A stretch of DNA of 64,000 bases from Stutzerimonas kunmingensis (GCF_014764705.1 NZ_JACXXG010000012.1:60941-124940); one strand, 5' to 3'; positions 25,645 through 35,620 are shown, counted from the stretch's first letter. Notes: generated by a model not told the origin, from the sequence alone. A program made the numbers and translations.

Positions 25645-25664
25645 CAATGCTTGAAGCGTCTTTT

Positions 25665-25695
25665 CATGCGTCGGATGTCCATCGTCCGACGCATG
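25665..25695. terminator. Perfect stem-loop after 86-aa gene
   Basis: CATGCGTCGGA (25665-25675) / TCCGACGCATG (25685-25695), 11-bp stem, 9-base loop, no T tract. The remaining 25696-25955 holds no recognisable gene and must contain the promoter of the HPF-like gene. Confidence 0.5.
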
Positions 25696-25955
25696 CCTTG
25701 AGCGCGTCAGATGGGCGTGTAGCATGCGTCACCTGCACACACAATTCTCTTCACAGTTGCCAGCGCATGAATCTGTACCGTTTGCGGCAGGAACGCCGGC
25801 GAACCGGCTAAGTTTCGGATAGCAAAGCGAAAAGTGCTGACGGGCAGGACTGCGTCGGCGGCATTTTGCCCGTTGCTTAATAAGTGAAACGGTGGCATAG
25901 CTATCACCAAGCCACCGGAAACGGTGGTGCTCATAAGCGGAAGTAAGGACGACTT

Positions 25956-26369
25956 ATGCAAATCCAGGTTCACAGCGATAACCACATCGAAGGCAGTGCC
26001 CGTCTGGCTGATTGGGTCAGTGCCAGTGTCGCAAGCAGGCTGGACCGGTTCGACGACGAGCTGACGCGCGTCGTCGTGCACCTCAACGACGAAAACGGTG
26101 ACAAGGCCGGCGCCCATGACAAGCGCTGCCAGATCGAAGCGCGGCCGAAGGGGCTGCAGCCGATCTCCGTCACCCACAAGGCCGAATCGCTGGAGTTGGC
26201 GATCGACGGCGCGGTGGACAAGCTGAACAATGCGCTCGCTCACCAGTTCGGCAAGTTGCGTAGCAAGCGCTCCGGAGCCCAGCCGCAGATGATCGATGGC
26301 GCGGTGGCCGAGCGTGACGCGCTCTTGGAGGAAGATTTCCTCGCGGACGAGCAGGTCCGCAATTCATAA
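25956..26369 (+). CDS. HPF/RaiA-family ribosome-associated protein
   Basis: 137 residues: MQIQVHSDNHIEGSARLADW, VVVHLNDENGDKAGAHDKRC and VTHKAESLELAIDGAVDKLNNAL match the S30AE domain; there is no long-HPF dimerisation domain. Short C-terminal acidic tail. Probably binds the ribosome during stress or starvation; this is an extra copy beyond the rpoN-linked HPF usual in pseudomonads (inferred from context). Confidence 0.85.
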   Translation: MQIQVHSDNHIEGSARLADWVSASVASRLDRFDDELTRVVVHLNDENGDKAGAHDKRCQIEARPKGLQPISVTHKAESLELAIDGAVDKLNNALAHQFGKLRSKRSGAQPQMIDGAVAERDALLEEDFLADEQVRNS

Positions 26370-26380
26370 GCCGTAAGCAA

Positions 26381-26400
26381 GGGCCTTCCTCGGAAGGCCC
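26381..26400. terminator. Bidirectional terminator
   Basis: GGGCCTTC (26381-26388), tetraloop CTCG, GAAGGCCC (26393-26400), flanked by AA and TT; lies between the convergent HPF-like and DUF3597 genes. Confidence 0.75.
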
Positions 26401-26409
26401 TTCACACAT

Positions 26410-26871
26410 CTAGTGCAGCAATTCCGGCGGAATCCTGCCGCCATTTTCGGCAAGCTTCTTCATCACCGCCCGGTGCAGCCACATGTTCATCTGCGCCGAG
26501 TCCGCCATCTCTGCCGGCGGGCAGCCTAGTTCCGTAGCAAGTTCCCGGCGTGCTTCCAGGCTGCTGTCCAGCCCGAGCAACTTCAGTAGATCGACGATCG
26601 AGGTGCGCCAGTTCAGCGCTTCCGGGTGTGCCGCCGCCTTGGCTTCCAGTTGTGCCACCACATCCACGCCACTCGCCGTGGCTGATGACTGATTCAAGTC
26701 CTGGTGCGGCGCGATAGTCGCGTTGTCGGTGGCGGTGGGCCTTTCTCCCAGCGTGATGCCCTCGGCGCTTGAGCGGGTAGCGTCGGCTGGTGGTGCATCA
26801 GCCTTGTGTTGCGCCTCGTTGGAAGCATCACCCAGGCCGAGCTTGGCCTTGATCGTATCGAAAAGTCCCAT
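26410..26871 (-). CDS. DUF3597 family protein, copy 2
   Basis: 153 residues with the same N-terminal helix (MGLFDTIKAKLGLGDA), a longer Ala/Thr-rich linker (about 18-75) and a near-identical C-terminal domain (LNWRTSIVDLLKLLGLDSSL, MNMWLHRAVMKKLAENGG) as the protein encoded at 23595-23990. Paralogues from a duplication about 3 kb apart. Function unknown. Confidence 0.88.
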   Translation of the reverse strand: MGLFDTIKAKLGLGDASNEAQHKADAPPADATRSSAEGITLGERPTATDNATIAPHQDLNQSSATASGVDVVAQLEAKAAAHPEALNWRTSIVDLLKLLGLDSSLEARRELATELGCPPAEMADSAQMNMWLHRAVMKKLAENGGRIPPELLH

Positions 26872-26968
26872 GTCCGTTCTCCTGACTGTTGATGTCCATA
26901 TTCGACAGCAATCCAGGACAGACCATTCGCTCCCGCAGGTCGGGTAATTGTCGGCCTGGCGTGGCCCC

Positions 26969-27337
26969 TCAGCCGTGCTCCAGCCAGGCGCTGGCTTCGG
27001 CTTCCTGGTGCAGGTCGAAGGCCTTGATGGTCAGCCCGGGGATCAGCGCGCCTTCCACCTCGCTGGCCTTGCGCAGCCATTCCTTGCCGGCGACCACCGC
27101 GCAGCGGTCGAAACGGCGTATGAAACGGAACAGGTGCGGCAGCCGTGACAGCTCCACGCCGACAGCGCCGAGCGTAGGCAGGTCGAAGTCGCCGATGCGA
27201 TAGAGCATGCGGCCATGGCTGATGCCTTCGGATTTGAACAGCAGGTCATCCAGCGCAGCGCGCATGGCCTGACTGTCCAATTTGCCGGAGAAGTCGATAT
27301 CGATGCGGTTTTCGCCTCGGCGCGATACGTGAAACAT
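26969..27337 (-). CDS. SpoIIAA-like (STAS-fold) protein
   Basis: 122 residues, MFHVSRRGENRIDIDFSGKL, RIGDFDLPTLGAVGVEL and AVVAGKEWLRKASEVEGALI: the SpoIIAA-like family related to STAS domains but lacking the phosphorylated Ser motif of anti-sigma antagonists. Single-domain, cytosolic. Often found near stress genes; function unknown. ATG at 27337 gives the family N terminus. Confidence 0.85.
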   Translation of the reverse strand: MFHVSRRGENRIDIDFSGKLDSQAMRAALDDLLFKSEGISHGRMLYRIGDFDLPTLGAVGVELSRLPHLFRFIRRFDRCAVVAGKEWLRKASEVEGALIPGLTIKAFDLHQEAEASAWLEHG

Positions 27338-27633
27338 GCGCAGACCCTCGATTGATCTGTGTTTTATGCGAGTTACCCCGCATACCTGACCATAGACGTT
27401 GCGTCGCGACCGGGCCAAAAAAACAGGTGCGCAAGTGCCGTTTTCGTTGATCTGCGTCAGTACGTGGGGCTGCGTTGCGTGAGCGCCAAGAAAGGCGCGC
27501 AAAGCCAGCAATAGCGCAGCTTGCAGATAGTTGATAAACGGTATCAAGTTGCCCCTGGCGCCGCCGAGAACATTGTTAGCTGCGACGCCATTCGACGCTG
27601 GCATCGCTTTCTCTCCCTGTAGTGGATACCCCC

Positions 27634-29229
27634 ATGACCAGCACCTTGGCGAACGTCATTCAGTCCCTTTTGCGCGGACTGGGTCTGCGCACCATCAACC
27701 ATCAGTTTTTCTTCTCCTACAGCCTGATCTTCCTGTGTGCGGCCCTGACCGCCGCTGTGCTGTTCATGTCCGCCAAGGACGCCAGCCAGATCGACATGGC
27801 CGGAGCCCAGCGCATGCTCAGCCAGAAGATGATGAAGGAAGCGCTGCTGGCGGCGCAGGGCGTCGGCGACAAGACCGCCGTCGACAAGACCATCCAACGC
27901 TTCGAGCAGTCGCATCGGCTGCTGCTCAACGGCGACCGCGCCCAGGGCATCGCACCGGTGGAGCTGACCAGTGCACAACCGCACCTGCAGCGCGTCGATC
28001 AGATCTGGCAGCGTTATCGGCCCGCCGTACAGGCACTGGCCGCAGGTCAGAGCGCTGACGTGAACGCCATTGCCACCGACTCAAACGACATCCTTGCCGC
28101 TTCCAACGAAGTGGTGCTGCTGATTTCCGCTGAAGCCAACCGCAGTGCGTCGCAGCAGCTCTGGGTCGCCCTGGGTTCGACCCTGTGCATCCTGCTGATG
28201 GTCGTGCTGGGACGGGTCGCCGGCATGAACTGGCTGATGCTGCAGATCGACGAGCTGCGGGGGCGTCTGGAGAGGGTCAGCCAGGGCGACTTTTCCGCGC
28301 CGCTGCAGGTGCGGCACGCCGATGACGAGATGGGCATGATCACCCTGGCGTACAACCGCCTGCTGGGGCAGGTTGGAGAGATGATCCGCGGTGTGCGTCT
28401 GGCTGCTGACGAAGCCGATGGCCAATGCGTGCGCATGGCGAATCTGGCCGGGGACAGCGCGCGCAACGTCGAGGGGCAGCAAGCCGAGATTGATCAGGTC
28501 GCCACCGCCATGAACGAAATGCTCGCCACCTCCCAGGAAGTCGCGCGCAGCACGGTCGAGGCCGCCAATGCCGCAGATGTCGCTGAGCAGGAGACCAACT
28601 CTGGCAGCGCGGTGATGAATGAGTCGGTCGGCGCCATCCGCACCTTGAGCGGTCATGTCGACAGCCTGTCCGATGTGATGCAGCAGCTGGTGCAGGACAG
28701 TCACGAGATCGGCAAGGTGCTGAACGTGATCAGCGGGATCGCCGAGCAGACCAACCTGCTGGCGCTGAATGCGGCCATCGAGGCGGCGCGTGCTGGCGAG
28801 CAGGGCCGCGGTTTTGCGGTGGTTGCCGACGAAGTCCGCAGCCTGGCCAGCCGCACGCAGAGCTCGGCCAAGGAGGTAAGCGTGCTGGTCGAGCGCTTGC
28901 AGAGCCAGGCCACCCGCGCGGGTACGGCCATGGATGCGTCGCGTCAGAGCAGCTCGGTGACGCTCACCCAGATCGAGGCGGCGCAGCATGCGCTGGGGCA
29001 GATCGTCGGTGCGGTGCAGACCATTCGCGGCATGACCAATCAGATCGCCACGGCGGCCGAGGAGCAGTCACAGGTGGCCGAGGACATGAACCAGTCGCTG
29101 ACACGCATCGCCCAGGTTGCTGACCAGGCCGCTGGTGTCACTCAGGACACGGCGACGTCAGGCAATACCATCATGCAGAGCATGAAAGGCCTCAAGGCGC
29201 TGACCGGGCGTTTCCGTCTCGAGGCGTGA
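27634..29229 (+). CDS. Methyl-accepting chemotaxis protein with PilJ-type sensor
   Basis: 531 residues. Two membrane segments (about residues 27-47 and 186-205) flank a periplasmic PilJ domain carrying [20 protein letters not shown], the P-box-like helix known to bind nitrate in P. aeruginosa McpN. A HAMP-like region ([20 protein letters not shown]) leads to the MCP signalling tip [20 protein letters not shown]. Nitrate sensing is inferred from the motif. Lone receptor gene; the GTG at 27622 is an alternative start. Confidence 0.9.
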   Translation: MTSTLANVIQSLLRGLGLRTINHQFFFSYSLIFLCAALTAAVLFMSAKDASQIDMAGAQRMLSQKMMKEALLAAQGVGDKTAVDKTIQRFEQSHRLLLNGDRAQGIAPVELTSAQPHLQRVDQIWQRYRPAVQALAAGQSADVNAIATDSNDILAASNEVVLLISAEANRSASQQLWVALGSTLCILLMVVLGRVAGMNWLMLQIDELRGRLERVSQGDFSAPLQVRHADDEMGMITLAYNRLLGQVGEMIRGVRLAADEADGQCVRMANLAGDSARNVEGQQAEIDQVATAMNEMLATSQEVARSTVEAANAADVAEQETNSGSAVMNESVGAIRTLSGHVDSLSDVMQQLVQDSHEIGKVLNVISGIAEQTNLLALNAAIEAARAGEQGRGFAVVADEVRSLASRTQSSAKEVSVLVERLQSQATRAGTAMDASRQSSSVTLTQIEAAQHALGQIVGAVQTIRGMTNQIATAAEEQSQVAEDMNQSLTRIAQVADQAAGVTQDTATSGNTIMQSMKGLKALTGRFRLEA

Positions 29230-29292
29230 TCAGGTCGGCGTGAATCGCGGGAGGGCAATGCTGGCGGAGGGCGCCTGTCCGGCGCTAGGGCA

Positions 29293-29315
29293 TCCCCGCC
29301 CATGAGGGGCGGGGA
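29293..29315. terminator. Bidirectional terminator hairpin
   Basis: TCCCCGCCC (29293-29301) / GGGCGGGGA (29307-29315), loop ATGAG, between the convergent chemoreceptor and parvulin genes. Confidence 0.6.
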
Positions 29316-29325
29316 CTGGGGGTAA

Positions 29326-29607
29326 TCAGTCCTGACGGCTGGTCACTTCCAGCAGGTGATAGCCGAACTGGGTCTTCACCGGGCCTTGCACCTGATTGAG
29401 CGGGGCGCTGAATACGACGGTGTCGAATTCCTTGACCATCTGACCCGGGCCGAACGAACCCAGGTCGCCGCCCTGACGGCTGGAAGGGCAGCTGGAGTTT
29501 TCCTTGGCGACCTCGGCGAAGTCGGCACCGCCTTCGATAGCGGCTTTCAGTTCGTTGCACTTGGCTTCGGTGGAAACCAGGATGTGGCGGGCGGTAGCGC
29601 GTGCCAT
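29326..29607 (-). CDS. ppiC: Parvulin-type peptidyl-prolyl cis-trans isomerase
   Basis: 93 residues, a single rotamase domain: ARHILVSTEAKCNELKAAIE, FAEVAKENSSCPSSRQGGDL, FGPGQMVKEFDTVVF and TQFGYHLLEV. No signal peptide, so cytosolic like E. coli PpiC (Par10). ATG at 29607 preferred (MARATARHIL). Confidence 0.95.
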   Translation of the reverse strand: MARATARHILVSTEAKCNELKAAIEGGADFAEVAKENSSCPSSRQGGDLGSFGPGQMVKEFDTVVFSAPLNQVQGPVKTQFGYHLLEVTSRQD

Positions 29608-29761
29608 GGGGACTCTCCTCTTCAAATAGGCTGCCGAGGCTACCGCAAACCGGTGGCATTGGCGACCGGACCGCGTGGCATTGAAGGCTTAATGAAGGCC
29701 CCCGGTGACCTTCCTTTCGGGTACTCTCGCGCGCTTTTTCATCGGACCCGGAAAACGCTCC

Positions 29762-29989
29762 ATGCTTGATAGCACCCTCGCGCAACTTGAAAACGTCATC
29801 AACGATCTGCTGCAGCGCAACCAGAGCCTCAGCGAGCACTGTGTCTTGCTCGAGCAGCAGCTGCAGCAGGCACGTGAGGAAAACGACAATCTGCAACTGG
29901 CTGCGCTAGAGCAGGAAGACCGGCAGGGCGCTACCCTGGCGCGGCTGCAGGCGCTGGTGGAACGTGCAGCTGGCAGTAGCGCCGCATGA
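29762..29989 (+). CDS. TIGR02449-type coiled-coil protein (ZapB-like)
   Basis: 75 residues, almost entirely a heptad-patterned coiled coil (MLDSTLAQLENVINDLLQRN, then LLEQQLQQAREENDNLQ). Always adjacent to zapA in pseudomonads; its stop overlaps the zapA start by four bases. Likely a divisome accessory protein by association. Confidence 0.85.
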   Translation: MLDSTLAQLENVINDLLQRNQSLSEHCVLLEQQLQQAREENDNLQLAALEQEDRQGATLARLQALVERAAGSSAA

Positions 29990-30273
29990 CGGCGGATGGC
30001 GTTCAGGTGCTCAGGGTATTCGGCCGCGAATACTCGTTCCGCGCGCCGCCCAGCCAGGATGCTCTGCTGCAGGAGGCGGCGGCCTTGCTGCAGCAGCATC
30101 TGGCCGATAGCCAGCGGCAGTTTCCTAACGCCACGGGCGACAAGCTGCTAGTGCTGACTGCGCTCAATCTCTGCGTGCCGCTGCTGCAACAGAACGAGCA
30201 GATGCAGGATGTCGAGCAACGCATCGCTGCCAGCGTTGCCCGTATCAGTCAGCAGCTCGCGGCGCAGGGCTGA
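29986..30273 (+). CDS. zapA: Cell division protein ZapA
   Basis: 95 residues. FtsZ-ring stabilising protein: N-terminal VQVLRVFGREYSFRAPPSQD followed by the long coiled-coil helix. Overlaps the upstream ZapB-like gene (ATGA). Only 19 bases separate it from the convergent glpD, so the 6S RNA gene normally placed after zapA is absent at this site. Confidence 0.92.
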   Translation: MTADGVQVLRVFGREYSFRAPPSQDALLQEAAALLQQHLADSQRQFPNATGDKLLVLTALNLCVPLLQQNEQMQDVEQRIAASVARISQQLAAQG

Positions 30274-30292
30274 GCGGCTGCCTCAGGCTGCC

Positions 30293-31828
30293 TCAGGCTG
30301 CGTCGCTGCTGCGCGTGTTTTCGCTGACCGGCCGCTCTGTCAGGTAACGCTGCAGGCAAGCCATTTCCGGCTCGCTGAAGGCCAGCCCGAGCTTGGTGCG
30401 GCGCCAGAGGATGTCATCCACCTGGGTTGCCCACTCCTCGCGCCGCAGGTAGTCGACTTCCTGCGTGTACAACTGCTGGCCGAGATCCTCTCCCAGTGCA
30501 TCGAGCGAGCGCGCTTCGCCCAGCATGCGCCACACCCGATTGCCGTAGAGGGTGGCCCAGCGCTTGGCCAGCGGTAGTTTCAGCCCCTGTACCTTGGCTA
30601 CCAGCTCTTCGGCCAGCGCGTCGGCCGTGCTCATGCCTTCACCGCCAGGCAGTGCGGCCTGTGCCGTCCAGCTTTCACCCATGGCCGGGAAGAACGGCTT
30701 GAGCTGCGCCATCGCCGACTCGGCGAGCTTGCGGTAGGTGGTGAGCTTGCCGCCGAACACCGAAAGCAGCGGTGCCTGCTTTTCTTCCGCCGTCAGCGAC
30801 AGGGTGTAGTCGCGGGTAACTGCGGATGGGTTGTCCGATTCGTCGTCGCATAGCGGCCGGACGCCGGCGAAGGTATGCACGATGTCCCTGGGCTCGAGCT
30901 GCTTGCGAAAGTGCGTGTTGGCCACGCCCAGTACGTAGGCGATCTCCTCCTCGCTGATACTCACCTTGGCCGGATCGCCACGGTACTCACGGTCGGTGGT
31001 GCCGATCATGGTGTAACGATCCAAGTAGGGGATGGCGAAGACGATGCGCCGATCCTCGTTCTGCATGATGTAGGCCTGCTCACCTTCATACAGCTTGGGC
31101 ACGATGATGTGACTGCCCTGAATCAGACGGATGCCGTACGGCGAGCGCTGTTGCAGGTTTTCGCCGATGAACTGTGCGACCCAGGGACCGGCCGCATTGA
31201 CCAGTGCCTTGGCCTTTAGCGAGAAGCGGCTGCCGTCCTCGCGCTGCAGCTCGACATGCCAGATGCCGCCAGCACGCTTGGCGCTCAGGCATTGGGTGCG
31301 GGTATGGATATGCGCGCCTTTCTCCCGCGCCGCCATGGCATTGAGCACCACCAGCCGCGCGTCGTCGACCCAGCAGTCGGAGTATTCGAAGCCGCGGGTG
31401 ATGGCTGGCTTCAGGGGGCTCTCCTTGCCGAAGCGCAGGCCCCGTGAAGCTGGCAGCTTCTTGCGCATGCCCAGGTTGTCGTAGAGGAACAGGCCGGCGC
31501 GAATCATCCACGCCGGGCGCAGGTGAGGACGGTGGGGCAGCACGAAGCGCATCGGTTTGACGATATGCGGCGCCTTGGCCAGCAGCACCTCTCGCTCGGC
31601 CAGCGCCTCGCGAACGAGGCGGAATTCGTAGTGTTCCAGATAGCGCAGCCCGCCATGAATGAGCTTGCTGCTGGCCGATGACGTATGACTGGCCAGGTCG
31701 TCGCGTTCGCAAAGGAACACCGACAGCCCGCGGCCGGCGGCATCGGCAGCAATGCCGACACCATTGATACCGCCGCCAATTACGGCGACATCATAAAGCT
31801 CGGAGACGGGCTGAGCGGAATGGGGCAC
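30293..31828 (-). CDS. glpD: Aerobic glycerol-3-phosphate dehydrogenase
   Basis: 511-residue FAD-dependent, membrane-associated enzyme that oxidises glycerol-3-phosphate to DHAP and feeds electrons to quinone. FAD-binding VAVIGGGINGVGIAADAAGR, substrate-site SSKLIHGGLRYLEHYEF, and C-terminal GlpD domain with VGLDD-like VDDILWRRTKLGLAF. The DNA for its C terminus and the zapA spacer includes the triplet repeat GGCTGCCTCA. Promoter region contains GlpR-like operators. Confidence 0.96.
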   Translation of the reverse strand: MPHSAQPVSELYDVAVIGGGINGVGIAADAAGRGLSVFLCERDDLASHTSSASSKLIHGGLRYLEHYEFRLVREALAEREVLLAKAPHIVKPMRFVLPHRPHLRPAWMIRAGLFLYDNLGMRKKLPASRGLRFGKESPLKPAITRGFEYSDCWVDDARLVVLNAMAAREKGAHIHTRTQCLSAKRAGGIWHVELQREDGSRFSLKAKALVNAAGPWVAQFIGENLQQRSPYGIRLIQGSHIIVPKLYEGEQAYIMQNEDRRIVFAIPYLDRYTMIGTTDREYRGDPAKVSISEEEIAYVLGVANTHFRKQLEPRDIVHTFAGVRPLCDDESDNPSAVTRDYTLSLTAEEKQAPLLSVFGGKLTTYRKLAESAMAQLKPFFPAMGESWTAQAALPGGEGMSTADALAEELVAKVQGLKLPLAKRWATLYGNRVWRMLGEARSLDALGEDLGQQLYTQEVDYLRREEWATQVDDILWRRTKLGLAFSEPEMACLQRYLTERPVSENTRSSDAA

Positions 31829-31854
31829 GGGCTTCTCCTCGAAAACGAAAGATC

Positions 31855-31940
31855 ATGTTCGGTTTTGAACATGCTATTCGTAAAAGAATCCGTATGAAAG
31901 TAAAAATGTTCGAAATCGATTAAAAGGAAAATATTCGAAA
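31855..31940 (-). promoter_or_regulatory. glpD promoter region with GlpR-like operators
   Basis: AT-rich stretch with inverted repeat ATGTTC (31855-31860) / GAACAT (31867-31872), then ATGTTCGAAAT (31906-31916) and ATATTCGAAAC (31931-31941). The core ATGTTCGAA recurs upstream of glpF (35607-35616, inverted), supporting GlpR control. The remaining 31942-32204 holds no recognisable gene. Confidence 0.65.
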
Positions 31941-32204
31941 CTACAGATGGGGATATCCACTGTTGAGCACAGCCGAGCGCCTGCTTATATCGGCATCCGC
32001 ATGCGTCTTGTAGTGGTTGCCCATACTGGGGCGACGTCCTTGAGCCCCTGGCTACGCCGCGGCGCGGAGTGCGCTCCTCCCTGGATCATGGGAGCGCTCA
32101 GTCAGTAGATGCTGCGTGTTGGCTGGCTGCGATTCGCGGCCGAGACCGCTGCTACAGGTTCAGCGTCGCCGGGTGGGAAGCTGGCCACGAGGGAGGCGGT
32201 CCGC

Positions 32205-32963
32205 CTACTCGGCGATTTCCAGCTGTACCTTGTGGCGGGCCAGCAGTTCGGCGAACACCTCGGAAGGTGCCGAGTCGGTGAACAGGCAGTCGATCTGTTC
32301 CAGCGAGCCCAGGCGCGTCATGGCGCTGCGGCCGAACTTGCTGGAGTCCGCGGCGAGGAAGACCTTGCGTGCGTTATGGATGATCGCCTGGGAGACGCGG
32401 ACTTCCTGGTAGTCGAAGTCGAGCAGGGTGCCGTCCTCGTCGATGCCGCTGATGCCGATCAGGGCGAAATCGACCTTGAACTGGCTGATGAAGTCCGCGG
32501 TAGCCTGGCCCACCACGCCGCCGTCGCTGCGCACGTTGCCGCCGGCGATCAGCACGTCGAAGTCTTCCTTGGTGCTGAGAATGCTCGCCACGTGCAGATC
32601 ATTGGTGATGATCTTCAGGTCGCGGTGGTTGAGCAGGGCGCGGGCGATTGCCTCGGTGGTGGTACCGATATTGATGAACAGCGAAGCCTGGTCGGGGATG
32701 CGCGCGGCCATGGCGGCAGCGATACGCAGTTTCTCGTCGCGCATCTGGTGCGCGCGCTGGCTGTAGGCGGTGTTCTGTACGCTGGAGTCGTAGGCCGCGC
32801 CGCCGTGGTAGCGCCGCAGCAGGCCGGCGTCGCCGAGCTGGTTGATGTCGCGGCGGATGGTTTGCGGCGTGACGGCGAAGTGGCGTGCCAGCTCGTCGAT
32901 GCTCACGTAGCCGCGCTCGCGCACGAGTTCCAGAATGTTCTGCTGTCGGGGCGCCAGGCTCAT
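32205..32963 (-). CDS. glpR: DeoR-family glycerol-3-phosphate regulon repressor
   Basis: 252 residues. DeoR HTH in [38 protein letters not shown]-terminal effector domain with [16 protein letters not shown] and [19 protein letters not shown]. Represses glp genes and is released by glycerol-3-phosphate. Located between glpK and glpD. ATG at 32963 (MSLAPRQQ) preferred over 33059. Confidence 0.95.
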   Translation of the reverse strand: MSLAPRQQNILELVRERGYVSIDELARHFAVTPQTIRRDINQLGDAGLLRRYHGGAAYDSSVQNTAYSQRAHQMRDEKLRIAAAMAARIPDQASLFINIGTTTEAIARALLNHRDLKIITNDLHVASILSTKEDFDVLIAGGNVRSDGGVVGQATADFISQFKVDFALIGISGIDEDGTLLDFDYQEVRVSQAIIHNARKVFLAADSSKFGRSAMTRLGSLEQIDCLFTDSAPSEVFAELLARHKVQLEIAE

Positions 32964-33095
32964 GAGGCTTCCTTGTTCGCGGTTGTGCGGGAAGCATGCC
33001 GTAGTCTGGCGTTCGATTAAAGCGCTGGCTTTTCGAATTCGCGCATTCCGCGCCTGCATCCGAATGATCGGAGCTCAGACGCGGTCAGCTGCCTA

Positions 33096-34604
33096 TCAGT
33101 CCTCGGCCCAGTTGCGCGTACGGTCGACCGCCTTCTGCCAGCCGCGATAGAGCGCTTCGCGCTGTTCGCTTCCGCACGCCGGTTCGAACACCCGCTCGAT
33201 GCTGCTCTTGCTGCGCAACTCGTCGAGATCGCTCCAGAAACCGGTCGCCAGCCCGGCCAGGTAGGCCGCTCCGAGGGCGGTGGTTTCCTTCATCTGCGGG
33301 CGTTCGACCTGGGTGCCGAGCAGGTCGGCCTGGAACTGCATGAGGAAGTTGTTGGCCACTGCGCCGCCGTCCACGCGCAGGGCGCGCAGGCGCTCGCCGG
33401 CATCCTGCTGCATGGCATCGAGCACGTCGCGGGTCTGGTAAGCGATGGATTCCAATGCTGCTCGGATCAGGTGATCAACCTTGACCCCGCGGGTCAGGCC
33501 AAACAGTGCGCCACGGGCACGCGGGTCCCAATAGGGCGCGCCAAGGCCGGTGAACGCCGGCACCAGGTAAATGCCGTTGCTGTCCGGCACCTTGGTGGCG
33601 AAGTATTCCGAATCCAGCGACTCGTTGAGCACCTTCAGCTCGTCACGCAGCCACTGCACGGTGGAGCCACCATTGAAGATGGCGCCTTCCAGTGCGTAGT
33701 TCACTTCGCCACGCGGTCCGCAGGCGATGGTCGTCAGCAGGCCATGTTCGGATTGCACCGCCTTGGTGCCGGTGTTCATCAGCAGGAAACAGCCGGTACC
33801 GTAGGTGTTCTTCGCCTGGCCTGGCTCGACGCACATCTGGCCGAACAGAGCGGCTTGCTGGTCCCCGGCGATACCGGCGATGGGGATGCCGGTGCTCTGG
33901 CCCGAGCCAAGGTAGGCGTGACCATAAACCTCGGAGGACGAGCGCACATCCGGCAGCATCTCGCGTGGGATATCCAGGGTTTCCAGCATCACCGGGTCCC
34001 AGTCCAGCTTGTGGATGTCGAACAGCATGGTGCGTGAGGCGTTGGTGTAGTCGGTGACGTGGGCCTTGCCCTGGGTCATCTTCCAGATCAGCCAGCAATC
34101 GACGGTGCCGAACAGCAGTTCGCCGCGGCGGGCGCGCTCACGGCTGCCCTCGACGTGGTCGAGAATCCACTTGATCTTGGTACCGGAGAAGTAGGGGTCG
34201 ATCACCAGGCCGGTAGTCTTGCGGATGTGATCTTCCATGCCGTCGCGCTTGAGCTGGTCGCAGATCGGCGTGCTCTGGCGGCTCTGCCAGACGATGGCGT
34301 TGTAGATCGGCCGGCCGGTGATCTTGTCCCAGACGATGGCGGTCTCGCGCTGGTTGGTGATACCGATGGCCGCCACCTGTTCGTTGGTGATGCCGGCCTG
34401 GGCCAGGGCTTCGACGAACACACCGCTCTGGGTCGCCCAGATTTCCATGGGGTCGTGCTCGACCCAGCTCGGTTGCGGGTAAATCTGCGCGAATTCGCGC
34501 TGAGCGATGGTCACCACGTTGGCGTTGCGGTCCAGCACGATGGCGCGGGAGCTGGTGGTGCCCTGGTCGAGGGCGACGATGAATTGCTTGTTCTGATTGC
34601 TCAT
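33096..34604 (-). CDS. glpK: Glycerol kinase
   Basis: 502 residues, FGGY-family kinase phosphorylating glycerol. Phosphate-1 motif [37 protein letters not shown] and [19 protein letters not shown]. Starts 12 bases downstream of the glpF stop, the classical facilitator-kinase pair, in one operon followed by glpR. Confidence 0.97.
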   Translation of the reverse strand: MSNQNKQFIVALDQGTTSSRAIVLDRNANVVTIAQREFAQIYPQPSWVEHDPMEIWATQSGVFVEALAQAGITNEQVAAIGITNQRETAIVWDKITGRPIYNAIVWQSRQSTPICDQLKRDGMEDHIRKTTGLVIDPYFSGTKIKWILDHVEGSRERARRGELLFGTVDCWLIWKMTQGKAHVTDYTNASRTMLFDIHKLDWDPVMLETLDIPREMLPDVRSSSEVYGHAYLGSGQSTGIPIAGIAGDQQAALFGQMCVEPGQAKNTYGTGCFLLMNTGTKAVQSEHGLLTTIACGPRGEVNYALEGAIFNGGSTVQWLRDELKVLNESLDSEYFATKVPDSNGIYLVPAFTGLGAPYWDPRARGALFGLTRGVKVDHLIRAALESIAYQTRDVLDAMQQDAGERLRALRVDGGAVANNFLMQFQADLLGTQVERPQMKETTALGAAYLAGLATGFWSDLDELRSKSSIERVFEPACGSEQREALYRGWQKAVDRTRNWAED

Positions 34605-34616
34605 GGCGTCGTTTCC

Positions 34617-35498
34617 TTAGCGAACTTTGCTGATATCGGGCTGGGCGGAGCCCATTTCGGCAGAGGCCTTTTCCTTGGGTTTTGGTGCATCGCAGGCGGC
34701 CGATCCAACGCCTGGCAGGTGCCGGCAGATGAGTGCCTTGTAACCTGCAGCGCCGAGGCAGGCGCCGAGAATCGGGGCGAAGATCGGGACCAGGAAATAC
34801 GGAATGTCTCGCCCGCCAGTGAAGGCCACGTCACCCCAGCCGGCAAAGAAGGTCATCAGTTTAGGCCCGAAATCCCGTGCGGGATTCATCGCGAAGCCGG
34901 TCAGCGGTCCCATCGCGCCGCCGATTACGGCGATCAGCAGGCCGATCAGCAAAGGTGCGAGCGGGCCGCTGGGCAGGCCGTTGCCGTCGTCGGTGATGGC
35001 CATGATCATCGCCAGCAGAATGGCGGTGATGACGACCTCCACCAGAAACGCCTGGCCGAACGACAAGGAGGCGTGGGGGTAGGTCGAGAAGATCGATGCG
35101 AGTTCAAGGCTCTCGACACTGCCGCGAACCATTTGCTGGGCCTGTTCGAAATCGAAAAACAGACTGCTGTACAGCCCGTAGACCAGCGCCGCAGAACAGA
35201 AGGCGCCGGCCACCTGCGCCAGGATGTAGGCCGGAACGCGGTGCCGCTCGAATGTGCCGAACAGCCACAATGCGACAGTGACGGCCGGGTTCAGGTGGGC
35301 ACCGGAGACGCCGGCGGCAAGGTACACCGCCATCGAAACGCCGATGCCCCAGATGATGCTGATTTCCCACAACCCCAGGTCGGCACCGCCGAGCTTGAGC
35401 GCTGCGACGCAGCCAGTACCGAAGAAGATAAGAAGGGCAGTGCCGAGAAATTCGGCGATGCATTGTCCCTTGAGCGTAGGGACGATGGGCGTACTCAT
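34617..35498 (-). CDS. glpF: Glycerol uptake facilitator (aquaglyceroporin)
   Basis: 293-residue inner-membrane MIP channel. First NPA motif in SGAHLNPAVTVALWLFG, second in GFAMNPARDFGPKLM (the Asp after NPAR is typical of glycerol facilitators). Extra C-terminal tail of about 25 residues rich in Pro/Lys. ATG at 35498 (MSTPIVPTLKGQ) preferred. First gene of the glpFK operon. Confidence 0.95.
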   Translation of the reverse strand: MSTPIVPTLKGQCIAEFLGTALLIFFGTGCVAALKLGGADLGLWEISIIWGIGVSMAVYLAAGVSGAHLNPAVTVALWLFGTFERHRVPAYILAQVAGAFCSAALVYGLYSSLFFDFEQAQQMVRGSVESLELASIFSTYPHASLSFGQAFLVEVVITAILLAMIMAITDDGNGLPSGPLAPLLIGLLIAVIGGAMGPLTGFAMNPARDFGPKLMTFFAGWGDVAFTGGRDIPYFLVPIFAPILGACLGAAGYKALICRHLPGVGSAACDAPKPKEKASAEMGSAQPDISKVR

Positions 35499-35558
35499 GC
35501 GCGGAGCCTCGTTCGTTTGTTTTTGTTTTATTCCGAGCACTGCGTTGGTTCGGAATTG

Positions 35559-35620
35559 TTCGGAAACGAAAACTTAGAGGCAAAGAATGCAGCTGTCAAA
35601 GTAAAAATTCGAACATTTTA
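35559..35620 (-). promoter_or_regulatory. glpF promoter region with GlpR-like operators
   Basis: TTCG-GAAA-CGAA palindrome at 35559-35570 and ATTCGAACAT at 35607-35616 inside an AT-rich segment; the latter is the inverted form of the ATGTTCGAA motif in front of glpD. Confidence 0.6.

Noticed and set aside
25696..25955. Possible small gene with MNLYRLRQERRRTG-like reading
   Set aside because: Very short, no conserved motif and no ribosome site.
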